Below, one piece after another: positions 44,475 to 57,300 of a DNA stretch of 64,000 nt. The notes under the pieces are model-generated. The model ran no database searches. It was not told where the DNA came from and saw only the letters and a list, made by a program, of their open reading frames with translations. The number at the start of each line of letters is the position of its first letter. The first letter of the stretch is position 1. The position numbers and the translations under genes are program-made. The stretch lies in NCBI GenBank assembly GCA_030374805.1, contig JARGSG010000015.1:992001-1056000 (forward strand). The letters are read 5' to 3'. This DNA is from Gracilaria gracilis. Lineage: Eukaryota > Rhodophyta > Florideophyceae > Gracilariales > Gracilariaceae.

Positions 44475-46436
44475 TTACCTTTGACAGGCATATGAAACAA
44501 GCCTGTGGAGTCCGTCGGAAAGCATCTCTACGAGAAAGAATTGGGGAATACCGAGGGTCGTTTTTCCTGAAGGAGTTGAAGTATCACCGGACGGGATCCA
44601 CGGTGCACCAGAGGGAGCTGAACCAAAGGATATGGAGAGGACGTTTCCGTCGTCTTCCGCGAAACCCGAGGAAGTTCTTTCGGAGCTTTCAGCCATATGG
44701 ACTCGAGGACTCTTCCTGACAGGAGTCGCTCGGCTTCTGGCGTCGTGCTCGGGAACAAGACGGGAAGTCCTGTACGTTTTGCCATAACCTTCGACATAGT
44801 TCAACAATTGCCTATAAGAGAGACCCGAATGATCCGTATGGTGATTGCGAACGTGTGGCCTAATGGCACGCAACAATCCGACATTGAAATGCTGCTTCAA
44901 GCTGTTCTCGGAGAACACATTCTCACACCTATAGGCCTTCCTTTAAAGGTTATTGGCAAAGTCCTTCTCGGTCATACTCGAGCTTTTCCTGTAGGGAATA
45001 ACTTTCTGGTGGGCATCCATGACGACGTCATCCGTCGCGTACGTCTCTAGCAGGTGATGCACAGCCTTTGGATAAGACCTGTGAATTTCCCTGTCGGTCA
45101 CATCCACTGGGTCCGCGGTTCCAGAAATCTTAAAAACCACGTGGTCATGCGCTTGCCCATGGAGAAAAAACTGAAAAAGATACAGAGCGCCACCCTCGTG
45201 GACGCCGTTCTGATCACAGGCCGTACGGAACAGACGCAAAAACCTAAGGATAGCAATGGGTTCGGATCCCGAAAACTTTTCCGTTAAGGTTAGCTGCATC
45301 CGCTTGGCCCACCTCGTGACCTTCTTAGCCACTGAGGTAGAGTACCGCTTGAAACGATCTGCCAATCAGTACGTGCGGTAGTCCAGGACTCTTCTAAAGA
45401 GTTCATTGGTTGTTACCGACGGTTTGAGGCGTCGAAGAGCCGCCTCTTCCGTCTCTGAGCCACTGGAACTCGACGAGTCCGAGTCGGAATCGCTATCGCT
45501 GGAGTGTTTACGGCTATTCTCCTGGTTCTTCGACTTCTTCCTATTGTTTCTTCCTTTCTTCATTCGATCAGAATTGCGCTCATCCATTGGTGGCTCTTCA
45601 TCTTCAGCCTCAAAACCAATGGTAGCGCGGGGGTCCTAGGCCCTTTGGTACCTCACGGATTGCACGTCCATTAGGCCTTCTTGCCGAGGGACGTCTCTTC
45701 TGTCCCCTGGGCGTGGGCCAGATTGGCCTACCTGTCTTTGAAACCGGCGAGGGGCTGGTAAAGCAGTTGCTTCCGGTGGTTCGGAACGGGGTTGCGATAC
45801 GGATACCAATGAATTACTTTGAATTTGGCCCACGGAGGGCTGGGTGCCTACCTTGCGTGTCACCTCACGGCGAATAGCAATGGCGAGCGAGTCGACAAAA
45901 CTGTCGGACTCAAGAACTTTAGGAGAGACGCGTTTGGGCAATTGATAGGCGTGCTCTATAAGGGCGACTAAGACACGGAGATCGACGAGGATCTCCAGTT
46001 TGGCATCGAGAATCTCGCGAACCCGGGGCCAAAGGACATCTGCAAGTCCATCGGTAGTCAGTGTTCCAATGGTTTGTTGGCGTGTTCCTTTTGGTGTGTT
46101 GAGCTGCGAGCGGTACTCATCGAGCCGTCTCCGGAGTCGGTCGGCCAAAAAGGGGTCACGGCGAATCCTCTCAGGGTTGTCCACTGGTGTAAAGAGATTA
46201 ACCTGTGGCTGAGAGCGGGTACTCCGACGGTCACTCGCGTTGTAACCGGAGGGTCTGGCGACGGCCGCGGGCGGCGGGGGAGTTCTACTGGCTTGAGCCA
46301 CTGGTGTGCGGGAGGCTTCTTGTGCTTTTGTATTGTTATCCATGATGGCGGTTGCTTTTACAGTACCAGTTCGTCGGTACTCCAGATCCAAAGGTAGAAT
46401 TTCGTTCGTTCCTCTTTTCTTAAGGCGCGATGTCAA
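44475..46436 (-). mobile_element. Gypsy-type gag region (fossil)
   Basis: In minus-strand order: a Pro/Ser/Arg-rich N-terminal part (EASRTPVAQASRTPPPP), a Ser/Asp-rich linker near 45400-45560 (SDSDSDSDSSSSSGSE), and a capsid-like core (KFSGSEPIAILRFLRLFRTA; LYLFQFFLHGQAHDHV) typical of retrotransposon gag, then SLKQHFNVGLLRAIRPHVRN. It is broken in several places. Confidence 0.75.
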
Positions 46437-46451
46437 TCGTAAGTGCAGAAT

Positions 46452-46469
46452 TCTAAGTCGGGAGACCAG
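46452..46469 (-). promoter_or_regulatory. Candidate primer-binding site
   Basis: On the minus strand, TGGTCTCCCGACTTAG begins about 4 nt after the inner end of the 5' LTR. TGG at this point would pair with the CCA end of a tRNA. The tRNA is not identified. Confidence 0.55.
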
Positions 46470-46472
46470 AAA

Positions 46473-46949
46473 TTATAGTATAATGGAACGGGCACTGCCT
46501 ACGGTGAGGAGTGTTTAATGGGTATGGGACCAACGAGAGACCACTGGTAAGAGGGTACAATGGGCAGGCGCTAGCTGTCGTGCCTACAGGAAAGGGTGAG
46601 CGACGTAGCGATGGCTTGTAAACATTAAGGATGAGGGCAATTGCCAACCAAGATGGGAAGTAGTCGCCAAGAAGGTCTCCGACTTTACCACAGGGGGGAG
46701 GCGCAGCTCGAGTAGCCTCAATATCGGCTGTGAGGCGCCTCGACCTCTAGAGTGGTGCATTGTGACGCGGTGCACCAAGTGCACTAACTGTACTACCTAT
46801 GGTACGAGAACTATAAATCAAGAATTAGTAGACCATTTGGGGCCGGCCAACAGCCACGTGTTCCATCTGTAGACTAGCTCAAATACCGCACCGGGCAGGC
46901 CAGCAATGTTCATGTCCAAGACATCCCTCGTAGGGTACACTGTACTACA
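46473..46949 (-). repeat. 5' LTR of the gypsy-type element
   Basis: 477 bp, the MITE-free partner of 23146-23991. On the minus strand it starts TGTAGTACAGTGTACCC. CCAAAT follows on the plus strand, as it precedes the other LTR. Confidence 0.88.
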
Positions 46950-47529
46950 CCAAATCGGCGTCACTGCATTAAATATGTACCGCGCATTTGCGACTATTTT
47001 TTCAAGACCTTATGTGGCAAACGTTTCACACGTAGCATACAATTTCTGTTAGCTACCATCAGCTTGCTTCTCATTGCTGTACTTATGAAATTTGTGTTTG
47101 GTTCTGGAATTCAATTGGTTGCAATTCAATCAACCTCGTACACCAAATACGTTGTGTAGACTCCCACGGGGCCGACGCCACGCGTGAGCTGTCCGCCGAC
47201 ATTTCCACGCACTAGACTCACTAGTAGTGGCCTTGACGTGGCTGGCCGACGGCTGTCCGTGCCAATCAGACACGCACCTCGTAGCCGTTCTCCCTTAGTA
47301 AAGCCGCAGCAAACACGGCGTGCGCGCCGTCCGCGCTCATCGCCACGCCCTACGTATCTAAACACAAATGAGCTTCTTATAATACTTGAGACAACCACCT
47401 CTTCTCCGCTATATTCCCAGTGCTTCCTCACGAACGCAGTGATGGCCACATGTTGCACCGACAGGACAACAGAATAGGTGCCCCGGTTTCAGGAATAAAA
47501 AAAGACATGCGACAGAAGCATCTTTATTA
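46950..47529. other. No gene supported
   Basis: Short overlapping frames at 47126-47477 on both strands show no family resemblance. The stretch lies between the retroelement's outer edge and the 3' end of the next gene. Confidence 0.35.
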
Positions 47530-48142
47530 CTAGTGATAGTTCAAGCGACTGCGCACGTTTTCTACCTTCTGCGGCGTAAGGCGCACCGTATATCCCGGTG
47601 GCTTGTATACATTTACCTGTTGTTGCTCCAGGGGCTGCCTGCGCTCCTCCTCGCCGCCTTCGCCCCTAATGCGGGCGACCGCTTCCTTGAATTCTTTATT
47701 AAATGAATCCAGTTGGGCTTCCAGGGAATCCAGTTTCGTGCTTAATTTTACCGAATTCCTCTTGCAGTTTATTTACGGTGGCTCCGCACGTTGGGTGCAT
47801 ATTCGTTTTTGGTCCCCCAGCAATACTTCTAGCTTCTTGAAGAACATGATGTAGAACAGCTTCACCGTCCAATCCATACTCGGAAATAAGAGATCCAAGA
47901 AAGTGCGACGGCAAAGTTGATTGAAAGCTCTGTGGCGGAGGTCCATGCTGCACTGCATCACTTGAATGCTGAGGCACCAGAACATGAGTTTGAATCGCTT
48001 GTGGTGCGGTGCTACATGCGGCGGTGAACAGCGGCGGAAATTCCTCGGTATTGACCGGAATTTTGGACTGCGGCATAGATGCAGGCGGCATAGCCGACGG
48101 CTGAGGGGCGGCTGCGGATCTGGTTTTGCGTGTGTTTGCCAT
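47530..48142 (-). CDS. Small unknown protein with Ala/Pro N-terminus and coiled-coil C-terminus
   Basis: ATG 48142 gives MANTRKTRSAAAPQPSAMPP, then TVNKLQEEFGKIKHETGFPG before the frame closes at 47699. A second, overlapping minus frame from about 47765 to 47530 has strong coiled-coil character (LSTKLDSLEAQLDSFNKEFK) and ends KVENVRSRLNYH. AATAAA, a polyadenylation signal, begins one base after that stop (minus strand, 47523-47528). The two frames may be joined by an intron, or separated by a frame change or sequencing error; I cannot tell. No known family, though similar small Ala/Pro plus coiled-coil proteins occur as first products of mobile elements. Confidence 0.45.
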
Positions 48143-48372
48143 TTCGGTGCTGGAGTGTGGTAATCGTTGTTACTGAACCTGTTTTTTTTTGCCTAAGAAA
48201 TTTATATTAGGCAGCCCCCGTCGGTTGCAGGGCTTTTAAAGCCTTTGGGTGCCGCCCGTGCCGTCAGGTTCTTTGCAACCCGCGGTTACTAGCGCTACCG
48301 TAAACATTCACGCCCCGAGTCTTTCTTTACGGACTCGCTTTCCTCGAATGGCGATGGATTCAAGGCTTTAGG
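48143..48372. promoter_or_regulatory. Upstream region between the small gene and the satellite
   Basis: Contains a short inverted repeat GCCTAAGAAATTTATATTAGGC (48192-48213) and a C/G-rich tract with GGTTGCAGGGC and CCGTGCCGTCAGG. It may hold the promoter of the minus-strand gene. No RNA gene was recognised. Confidence 0.3.
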
Positions 48373-51300
48373 GTTCGATAGTGTATATCTATACATAAAG
48401 TGTGTTCAAGACTGTCATGAAAGCTAGGGTGCTGGATTTTGGCCCTAAAAGGAAATGGAAGCCAATTGGAAAGTACAGCGATTTTTGTGCTGTTTATCTA
48501 GTAGATTTTGTTAGTAGTAATTGACATGACGTGTTGCGGTTTTGAGTGAGATGTTTGAGGAGGATGTGGGAAGGGTATGGGAGGGATCTGGGAGTGAAGA
48601 TTGCGTTTTGTGTAATTGAAAATGGAAAAAAGTAATTGAAAAAAGCGAGAAGTACGTTGAAGGGGGTATAACGGTAGAAAATGGGAATTGGAGACGGTCG
48701 GAGAGTGAAAACCAGGTAGTAGAGTTGTAGAGAAGACGGTGTTTTCAGTTTTGAGCAGGAGGGAGGTGAAAAACATTCGTAGTGGAAAGAATTTGGGTTT
48801 GATATTGACTAGGGGTTCATAGGTGGAGGTCAGACGAGAGGCTGAAGTGATGAGCGGTATGCTTTCCTGTTTTGGGGCTTGTTTGGGGTTTGTCTCAGGT
48901 TTGTTTGGGGTCTGTTCTCAACCGATAAATGTGGCTGCAGTGGCGATTGCTGTGGTTGCAAGGTTTTGTGCCCTGGGAGGGTTTGCTGGGGATGGAAAGA
49001 GATTGGCGTGTATACAACATACTAAATGGGAATTAGCATAATTGGATTGGTGGATAATCACCAATAGGATACGGGAAGGTAGCCATGATAGTATTTGGGG
49101 GGCTTGTGGTCAGGGTTGTTTGCATTGTGGTTTTGGTGGTGGTTTGTGCGGGTTATGGTTTCCAATGACCCACTGAACGATTTGGTAGGTGTTCGATGGT
49201 GTATATCTATACATAAAGTGTGTTCAAGACTGTCATGAAAGCTAGGGTGCTGGATTTTGGCCCTAAAAGGAAATGGAAGCCAATTGGAAAGTACAGCGAT
49301 TTTTGTGCTGTTTATCTAGTAGATTTTGTTAGTAGTAATTGACATGACGTGTTGCGGTTTTGAGTGAGATGTTTGAGGAGGATGTAGGAAGGGTATGGGA
49401 GGGATCTGGGAGTGAAGATTGCGTTTTGTGTAATTGAAAATGGAAAAAAGTAATTGAAAAAAGCGAGAAGTACGTTGAAGGGGGTATAACGGTAGAAAAT
49501 GGGAATTGGAGACGGTCGGAGAGTGAAAACCAGGTAGTAGAGTTGTAGAGAAGACGGTGTTTTCAGTTTTGAGCAGGAGGGAGGTGAAAAACATTCGTAG
49601 TGGAAAGAATTTGGGTTTGATATTGACTAGGGGTTCATAGGTGGAGGTCAGACGAGAGGCTGAAGTGATGAGCGGTATGCTTTCCTGTTTTGGGGCTTGT
49701 TTGGGGTTTGTCTCAGGTTTGTTTGGGGTCTGTTCTCAACCGATAAATGTGGCTGCAGTGGCGATTGCTGTGGTTGCAAGGTTTTGTGCCCTGGGAGGGT
49801 TTGCTGGGGATGGAAAGAGATTGGCGTGTATACAACATACTAAATGGGAATTAGCATAATTGGATTGGTGGATAATCACCAATAGGATACGGGAAGGTAG
49901 CCATGATAGTATTTGGGGGGCTTGTGGTCAGGGTTGTTTGCATTGTGGTTTTGGTGGTGGTTTGTGCGGGTTATGGTTTCCAATGACCCACTGAACGATT
50001 TGGTAGGTGTTCGATGGTGTATATCTATACATAAAGTGTGTTCAAGACTGTCATGAAAGCTAGGGTGCTGGATTTTGGCCCTAAAAGGAAATGGAAGCCA
50101 ATTGGAAAGTACAGCGATTTTTGTGCTGTTTATCTAGTAGATTTTGTTAGTAGTAATTGACATGACGTGTTGCGGTTTTGAGTGAGATGTTTGAGGAGGA
50201 TGTAGGAAGGGTATGGGAGGGATCTGGGAGTGAAGATTGCGTTTTGTGTAATTGAAAATGGAAAAAAGTAATTGAAAAAAGCGAGAAGTACGTTGAAGGG
50301 GGTGTAACGGTAGAAAATGGGAATTGGAGACGGTCGGAGAGTGAAAAACAGGTAGTAGAGTTGTAGAGAAGACGGTGTTTTCAGTTTTGAGCAGGAGGGA
50401 GGTGAAAAACATTCGTAGTGGAAAGAATTTGGGTTTGATATTGACTAGGGGTTCATAGGTGGAGGTCAGACGAGAGGCTGAAGTGATGAGCGGTATGCTT
50501 TCCTGTTTTGGGGCTTGTTTGGGGTTTGTCTCAGGTTTGTTTGGGGTCTGTTCTCAACCGATAAATGTGGCTGCAGTGGCGATTGCTGTGGTTGCAAGGT
50601 TTTGTGCCCTGGGAGGGTTTGCTGGGGATGGAAAGAGATTGGCGTGTATACAACATACTAAATGGGAATTAGCATAATTGGATTGGTGGATAATCACCAA
50701 TAGGATACGGGAAGGTAGCCATGATAGTATTTGGGGGGCTTGTGGTCAGGGTTGTTTGCATTGTGGTTTTGGTGGTGGTTTGTGCGGGTTATGGTTTCCA
50801 ATGACCCACTGAACGATTTGGTAGGTGTTCGATGGTGTATATCTATACATAAAGTGTGTTCAAGACTGTCATGAAAGCTAGGGTGCTGGATTTTGGCCCT
50901 AAAAGGAAATGGAAGCCAATTGGAAAGTACAGCGATTTTTGTGCTGTTTATCTAGTAGATTTTGTTAGTAGTAATTGACATGACGTGTTGCGGTTTTGAG
51001 TGAGATGTTTGAGGAGGATGTAGGAAGGGTATGGGAGGGATCTGGGAGTGAAGATTGCGTTTTGTGTAATTGAAAATGGAAAAAAGTAATTGAAAAAAGC
51101 GAGAAGTACGTTGAAGGGGGTATAACGGTAGAAAATGGGAATTGGAGACGGTCGGAGAGTGAAAACCAGGTAGTAGAGTTGTAGAGAAGACGGTGTTTTC
51201 AGTTTTGAGCAGGAGGGAGGTGAAAAACATTCGTAGTGGAAAGAATTTGGGTTTGATATTGACTAGGGGTTCATAGGTGGAGGTCAGACGAGAGGCTGAA

Positions 51301-54300
51301 GTGATGAGCGGTATGCTTTCCTGTTTTGGGGCTTGTTTGGGGTTTGTCTCAGGTTTGTTTGGGGTCTGTTCTCAACCGATAAATGTGGCTGCAGTGGCGA
51401 TTGCTGTGGTTGCAAGGTTTTGTGCCCTGGGAGGGTTTGCTGGGGATGGAAAGAGATTGGCGTGTATACAACATACTAAATGGGAATTAGCATAATTGGA
51501 TTGGTGGATAATCACCAATAGGATACGGGAAGGTAGCCATGATAGTATTTGGGGGGCTTGTGGTCAGGGTTGTTTGCATTGTGGTTTTGGTGGTGGTTTG
51601 TGCGGGTTATGGTTTCCAATGACCCACTGAACGATTTGGTAGGTGTTCGATGGTGTATATCTATACATAAAGTGTGTTCAAGACTGTCATGAAAGCTAGG
51701 GTGCTGGATTTTGGCCCTAAAAGGAAATGGAAGCCAATTGGAAAGTACAGCGATTTTTGTGCTGTTTATCTAGTAGATTTTGTTAGTAGTAATTGACATG
51801 ACGTGTTGCGGTTTTGAGTGAGATGTTTGAGGAGGATGTAGGAAGGGTATGGGAGGGATCTGGGAGTGAAGATTGCGTTTTGTGTAATTGAAAATGGAAA
51901 AAAGTAATTGAAAAAAGCGAGAAGTACGTTGAAGGGGGTATAACGGTAGAAAATGGGAATTGGAGACGGTCGGAGAGTGAAAACCAGGTAGTAGAGTTGT
52001 AGAGAAGACGGTGTTTTCAGTTTTGAGCAGGAGGGAGGTGAAAAACATTCGTAGTGGAAAGAATTTGGGTTTGATATTGACTAGGGGTTCATAGGTGGAG
52101 GTCAGACGAGAGGCTGAAGTGATGAGCGGTATGCTTTCCTGTTTTGGGGCTTGTTTGGGGTTTGTCTCAGGTTTGTTTGGGGTCTGTTCTCAACCGATAA
52201 ATGTGGCTGCAGTGGCGATTGCTGTGGTTGCAAGGTTTTGTGCCCTGGGAGGGTTTGCTGGGGATGGAAAGAGATTGGCGTGTATACAACATACTAAATG
52301 GGAATTAGCATAATTGGATTGGTGGATAATCACCAATAGGATACGGGAAGGTAGCCATGATAGTATTTGGGGGGCTTGTGGTCAGGGTTGTTTGCATTGT
52401 GGTTTTGGTGGTGGTTTGTGCGGGTTATGGTTTCCAATGACCCACTGAACGATTTGGTAGGTGTTCGATGGTGTATATCTATACATAAAGTGTGTTCAAG
52501 ACTGTCATGAAAGCTAGGGTGCTGGATTTTGGCCCTAAAAGGAAATGGAAGCCAATTGGAAAGTACAGCGATTTTTGTGCTGTTTATCTAGTAGATTTTG
52601 TTAGTAGTAATTGACATGACGTGTTGCGGTTTTGAGTGAGATGTTTGAGGAGGATGTAGGAAGGGTATGGGAGGGATCTGGGAGTGAAGATTGCGTTTTG
52701 TGTAATTGAAAATGGAAAAAAGTAATTGAAAAAAGCGAGAAGTACGTTGAAGGGGGTATAACGGTAGAAAATGGGAATTGGAGACGGTCGGAGAGTGAAA
52801 ACCAGGTAGTAGAGTTGTAGAGAAGACGGTGTTTTCAGTTTTGAGCAGGAGGGAGGTGAAAAACATTCGTAGTGGAAAGAATTTGGGTTTGATATTGACT
52901 AGGGGTTCATAGGTGGAGGTCAGACGAGAGGCTGAAGTGATGAGCGGTATGCTTTCCTGTTTTGGGGCTTGTTTGGGGTTTGTCTCAGGTTTGTTTGGGG
53001 TCTGTTCTCAACCGATAAATGTGGCTGCAGTGGCGATTGCTGTGGTTGCAAGGTTTTGTGCCCTGGGAGGGTTTGCTGGGGATGGAAAGAGATTGGCGTG
53101 TATACAACATACTAAATGGGAATTAGCATAATTGGATTGGTGGATAATCACCAATAGGATACGGGAAGGTAGCCATGATAGTATTTGGGGGGCTTGTGGT
53201 CAGGGTTGTTTGCATTGTGGTTTTGGTGGTGGTTTGTGCGGGTTATGGTTTCCAATGACCCACTGAACGATTTGGTAGGTGTTCGATGGTGTATATCTAT
53301 ACATAAAGTGTGTTCAAGACTGTCATGAAAGCTAGGGTGCTGGATTTTGGCCCTAAAAGGAAATGGAAGCCAATTGGAAAGTACAGCGATTTTTGTGCTG
53401 TTTATCTAGTAGATTTTGTTAGTAGTAATTGACATGACGTGTTGCGGTTTTGAGTGAGATGTTTGAGGAGGATGTAGGAAGGGTATGGGAGGGATCTGGG
53501 AGTGAAGATTGCGTTTTGTGTAATTGAAAATGGAAAAAAGTAATTGAAAAAAGCGAGAAGTACGTTGAAGGGGGTATAACGGTAGAAAATGGGAATTGGA
53601 GACGGTCGGAGAGTGAAAACCAGGTAGTAGAGTTGTAGAGAAGACGGTGTTTTCAGTTTTGAGCAGGAGGGAGGTGAAAAACATTCGTAGTGGAAAGAAT
53701 TTGGGTTTGATATTGACTAGGGGTTCATAGGTGGAGGTCAGACGAGAGGCTGAAGTGATGAGCGGTATGCTTTCCTGTTTTGGGGCTTGTTTGGGGTTTG
53801 TCTCAGGTTTGTTTGGGGTCTGTTCTCAACCGATAAATGTGGCTGCAGTGGCGATTGCTGTGGTTGCAAGGTTTTGTGCCCTGGGAGGGTTTGCTGGGGA
53901 TGGAAAGAGATTGGCGTGTATACAACATACTAAATGGGAATTAGCATAATTGGATTGGTGGATAATCACCAATAGGATACGGGAAGGTAGCCATGATAGT
54001 ATTTGGGGGGCTTGTGGTCAGGGTTGTTTGCATTGTGGTTTTGGTGGTGGTTTGTGCGGGTTATGGTTTCCAATGACCCACTGAACGATTTGGTAGGTGT
54101 TCGATGGTGTATATCTATACATAAAGTGTGTTCAAGACTGTCATGAAAGCTAGGGTGCTGGATTTTGGCCCTAAAAGGAAATGGAAGCCAATTGGAAAGT
54201 ACAGCGATTTTTGTGCTGTTTATCTAGTAGATTTTGTTAGTAGTAATTGACATGACGTGTTGCGGTTTTGAGTGAGATGTTTGAGGAGGATGTAGGAAGG

Positions 54301-57300
54301 GTATGGGAGGGATCTGGGAGTGAAGATTGCGTTTTGTGTAATTGAAAATGGAAAAAAGTAATTGAAAAAAGCGAGAAGTACGTTGAAGGGGGTGTAACGG
54401 TAGAAAATGGGAATTGGAGACGGTCGGAGAGTGAAAAACAGGTAGTAGAGTTGTAGAGAAGACGGTGTTTTCAGTTTTGAGCAGGAGGGAGGTGAAAAAC
54501 ATTCGTAGTGGAAAGAATTTGGGTTTGATATTGACTAGGGGTTCATAGGTGGAGGTCAGACGAGAGGCTGAAGTGATGAGCGGTATGCTTTCCTGTTTTG
54601 GGGCTTGTTTGGGGTTTGTCTCAGGTTTGTTTGGGGTCTGTTCTCAACCGATAAATGTGGCTGCAGTGGCGATTGCTGTGGTTGCAAGGTTTTGTGCCCT
54701 GGGAGGGTTTGCTGGGGATGGAAAGAGATTGGCGTGTATACAACATACTAAATGGGAATTAGCATAATTGGATTGGTGGATAATCACCAATAGGATACGG
54801 GAAGGTAGCCATGATAGTATTTGGGGGGCTTGTGGTCAGGGTTGTTTGCATTGTGGTTTTGGTGGTGGTTTGTGCGGGTTATGGTTTCCAATGACCCACT
54901 GAACGATTTGGTAGGTGTTCGATGGTGTATATCTATACATAAAGTGTGTTCAAGACTGTCATGAAAGCTAGGGTGCTGGATTTTGGCCCTAAAAGGAAAT
55001 GGAAGCCAATTGGAAAGTACAGCGATTTTTGTGCTGTTTATCTAGTAGATTTTGTTAGTAGTAATTGACATGACGTGTTGCGGTTTTGAGTGAGATGTTT
55101 GAGGAGGATGTAGGAAGGGTATGGGAGGGATCTGGGAGTGAAGATTGCGTTTTGTGTAATTGAAAATGGAAAAAAGTAATTGAAAAAAGCGAGAAGTACG
55201 TTGAAGGGGGTGTAACGGTAGAAAATGGGAATTGGAGACGGTCGGAGAGTGAAAAACAGGTAGTAGAGTTGTAGAGAAGACGGTGTTTTCAGTTTTGAGC
55301 AGGAGGGAGGTGAAAAACATTCGTAGTGGAAAGAATTTGGGTTTGATATTGACTAGGGGTTCATAGGTGGAGGTCAGACGAGAGGCTGAAGTGATGAGCG
55401 GTATGCTTTCCTGTTTTGGGGCTTGTTTGGGGTTTGTCTCAGGTTTGTTTGGGGTCTGTTCTCAACCGATAAATGTGGCTGCAGTGGCGATTGCTGTGGT
55501 TGCAAGGTTTTGTGCCCTGGGAGGGTTTGCTGGGGATGGAAAGAGATTGGCGTGTATACAACATACTAAATGGGAATTAGCATAATTGGATTGGTGGATA
55601 ATCACCAATAGGATACGGGAAGGTAGCCATGATAGTATTTGGGGGGCTTGTGGTCAGGGTTGTTTGCATTGTGGTTTTGGTGGTGGTTTGTGCGGGTTAT
55701 GGTTTCCAATGACCCACTGAACGATTTGGTAGGTGTTCGATGGTGTATATCTATACATAAAGTGTGTTCAAGACTGTCATGAAAGCTAGGGTGCTGGATT
55801 TTGGCCCTAAAAGGAAATGGAAGCCAATTGGAAAGTACAGCGATTTTTGTGCTGTTTATCTAGTAGATTTTGTTAGTAGTAATTGACATGACGTGTTGCG
55901 GTTTTGAGTGAGATGTTTGAGGAGGATGTAGGAAGGGTATGGGAGGGATCTGGGAGTGAAGATTGCGTTTTGTGTAATTGAAAATGGAAAAAAGTAATTG
56001 AAAAAAGCGAGAAGTACGTTGAAGGGGGTGTAACGGTAGAAAATGGGAATTGGAGACGGTCGGAGAGTGAAAAACAGGTAGTAGAGTTGTAGAGAAGACG
56101 GTGTTTTCAGTTTTGAGCAGGAGGGAGGTGAAAAACATTCGTAGTGGAAAGAATTTGGGTTTGATATTGACTAGGGGTTCATAGGTGGAGGTCAGACGAG
56201 AGGCTGAAGTGATGAGCGGTATGCTTTCCTGTTTTGGGGCTTGTTTGGGGTTTGTCTCAGGTTTGTTTGGGGTCTGTTCTCAACCGATAAATGTGGCTGC
56301 AGTGGCGATTGCTGTGGTTGCAAGGTTTTGTGCCCTGGGAGGGTTTGCTGGGGATGGAAAGAGATTGGCGTGTATACAACATACTAAATGGGAATTAGCA
56401 TAATTGGATTGGTGGATAATCACCAATAGGATACGGGAAGGTAGCCATGATAGTATTTGGGGGGCTTGTGGTCAGGGTTGTTTGCATTGTGGTTTTGGTG
56501 GTGGTTTGTGCGGGTTATGGTTTCCAATGACCCACTGAACGATTTGGTAGGTGTTCGATGGTGTATATCTATACATAAAGTGTGTTCAAGACTGTCATGA
56601 AAGCTAGGGTGCTGGATTTTGGCCCTAAAAGGAAATGGAAGCCAATTGGAAAGTACAGCGATTTTTGTGCTGTTTATCTAGTAGATTTTGTTAGTAGTAA
56701 TTGACATGACGTGTTGCGGTTTTGAGTGAGATGTTTGAGGAGGATGTAGGAAGGGTATGGGAGGGATCTGGGAGTGAAGATTGCGTTTTGTGTAATTGAA
56801 AATGGAAAAAAGTAATTGAAAAAAGCGAGAAGTACGTTGAAGGGGGTGTAACGGTAGAAAATGGGAATTGGAGACGGTCGGAGAGTGAAAAACAGGTAGT
56901 AGAGTTGTAGAGAAGACGGTGTTTTCAGTTTTGAGCAGGAGGGAGGTGAAAAACATTCGTAGTGGAAAGAATTTGGGTTTGATATTGACTAGGGGTTCAT
57001 AGGTGGAGGTCAGACGAGAGGCTGAAGTGATGAGCGGTATGCTTTCCTGTTTTGGGGCTTGTTTGGGGTTTGTCTCAGGTTTGTTTGGGGTCTGTTCTCA
57101 ACCGATAAATGTGGCTGCAGTGGCGATTGCTGTGGTTGCAAGGTTTTGTGCCCTGGGAGGGTTTGCTGGGGATGGAAAGAGATTGGCGTGTATACAACAT
57201 ACTAAATGGGAATTAGCATAATTGGATTGGTGGATAATCACCAATAGGATACGGGAAGGTAGCCATGATAGTATTTGGGGGGCTTGTGGTCAGGGTTGTT

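Larger units (their letters stand above)
23146..46949 (-). mobile_element. Ty3/gypsy-type LTR retrotransposon (fossil), interrupted by element X and a MITE
   Basis: Two direct repeats of about 477 bp (net of a MITE) bound the element. CCAAAT flanks it on both outer sides (23140-23145 and 46950-46955), as a target duplication would. In minus-strand order it has 5' LTR, gag, protease, [element X], reverse transcriptase, RNase H, integrase, a region of about 3 kb with opposite-strand frames, a purine-rich tract (GAGGGGAGAGG) and 3' LTR. Without the two inserts it is about 10.6 kb. By my hand count the LTRs differ at about 50 of 475 positions, so it is old. It is broken in many places. Confidence 0.85.

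Noticed and set aside
1-47000. Alternative genetic code as the reason for isolated in-frame stops
   Set aside because: All three stop codons occur as interruptions and frame changes occur as well; ordinary decay of mobile-element genes is simpler.
47126-47477. Overlapping frames on both strands
   Set aside because: Short, mutually exclusive, no recognisable sequence.
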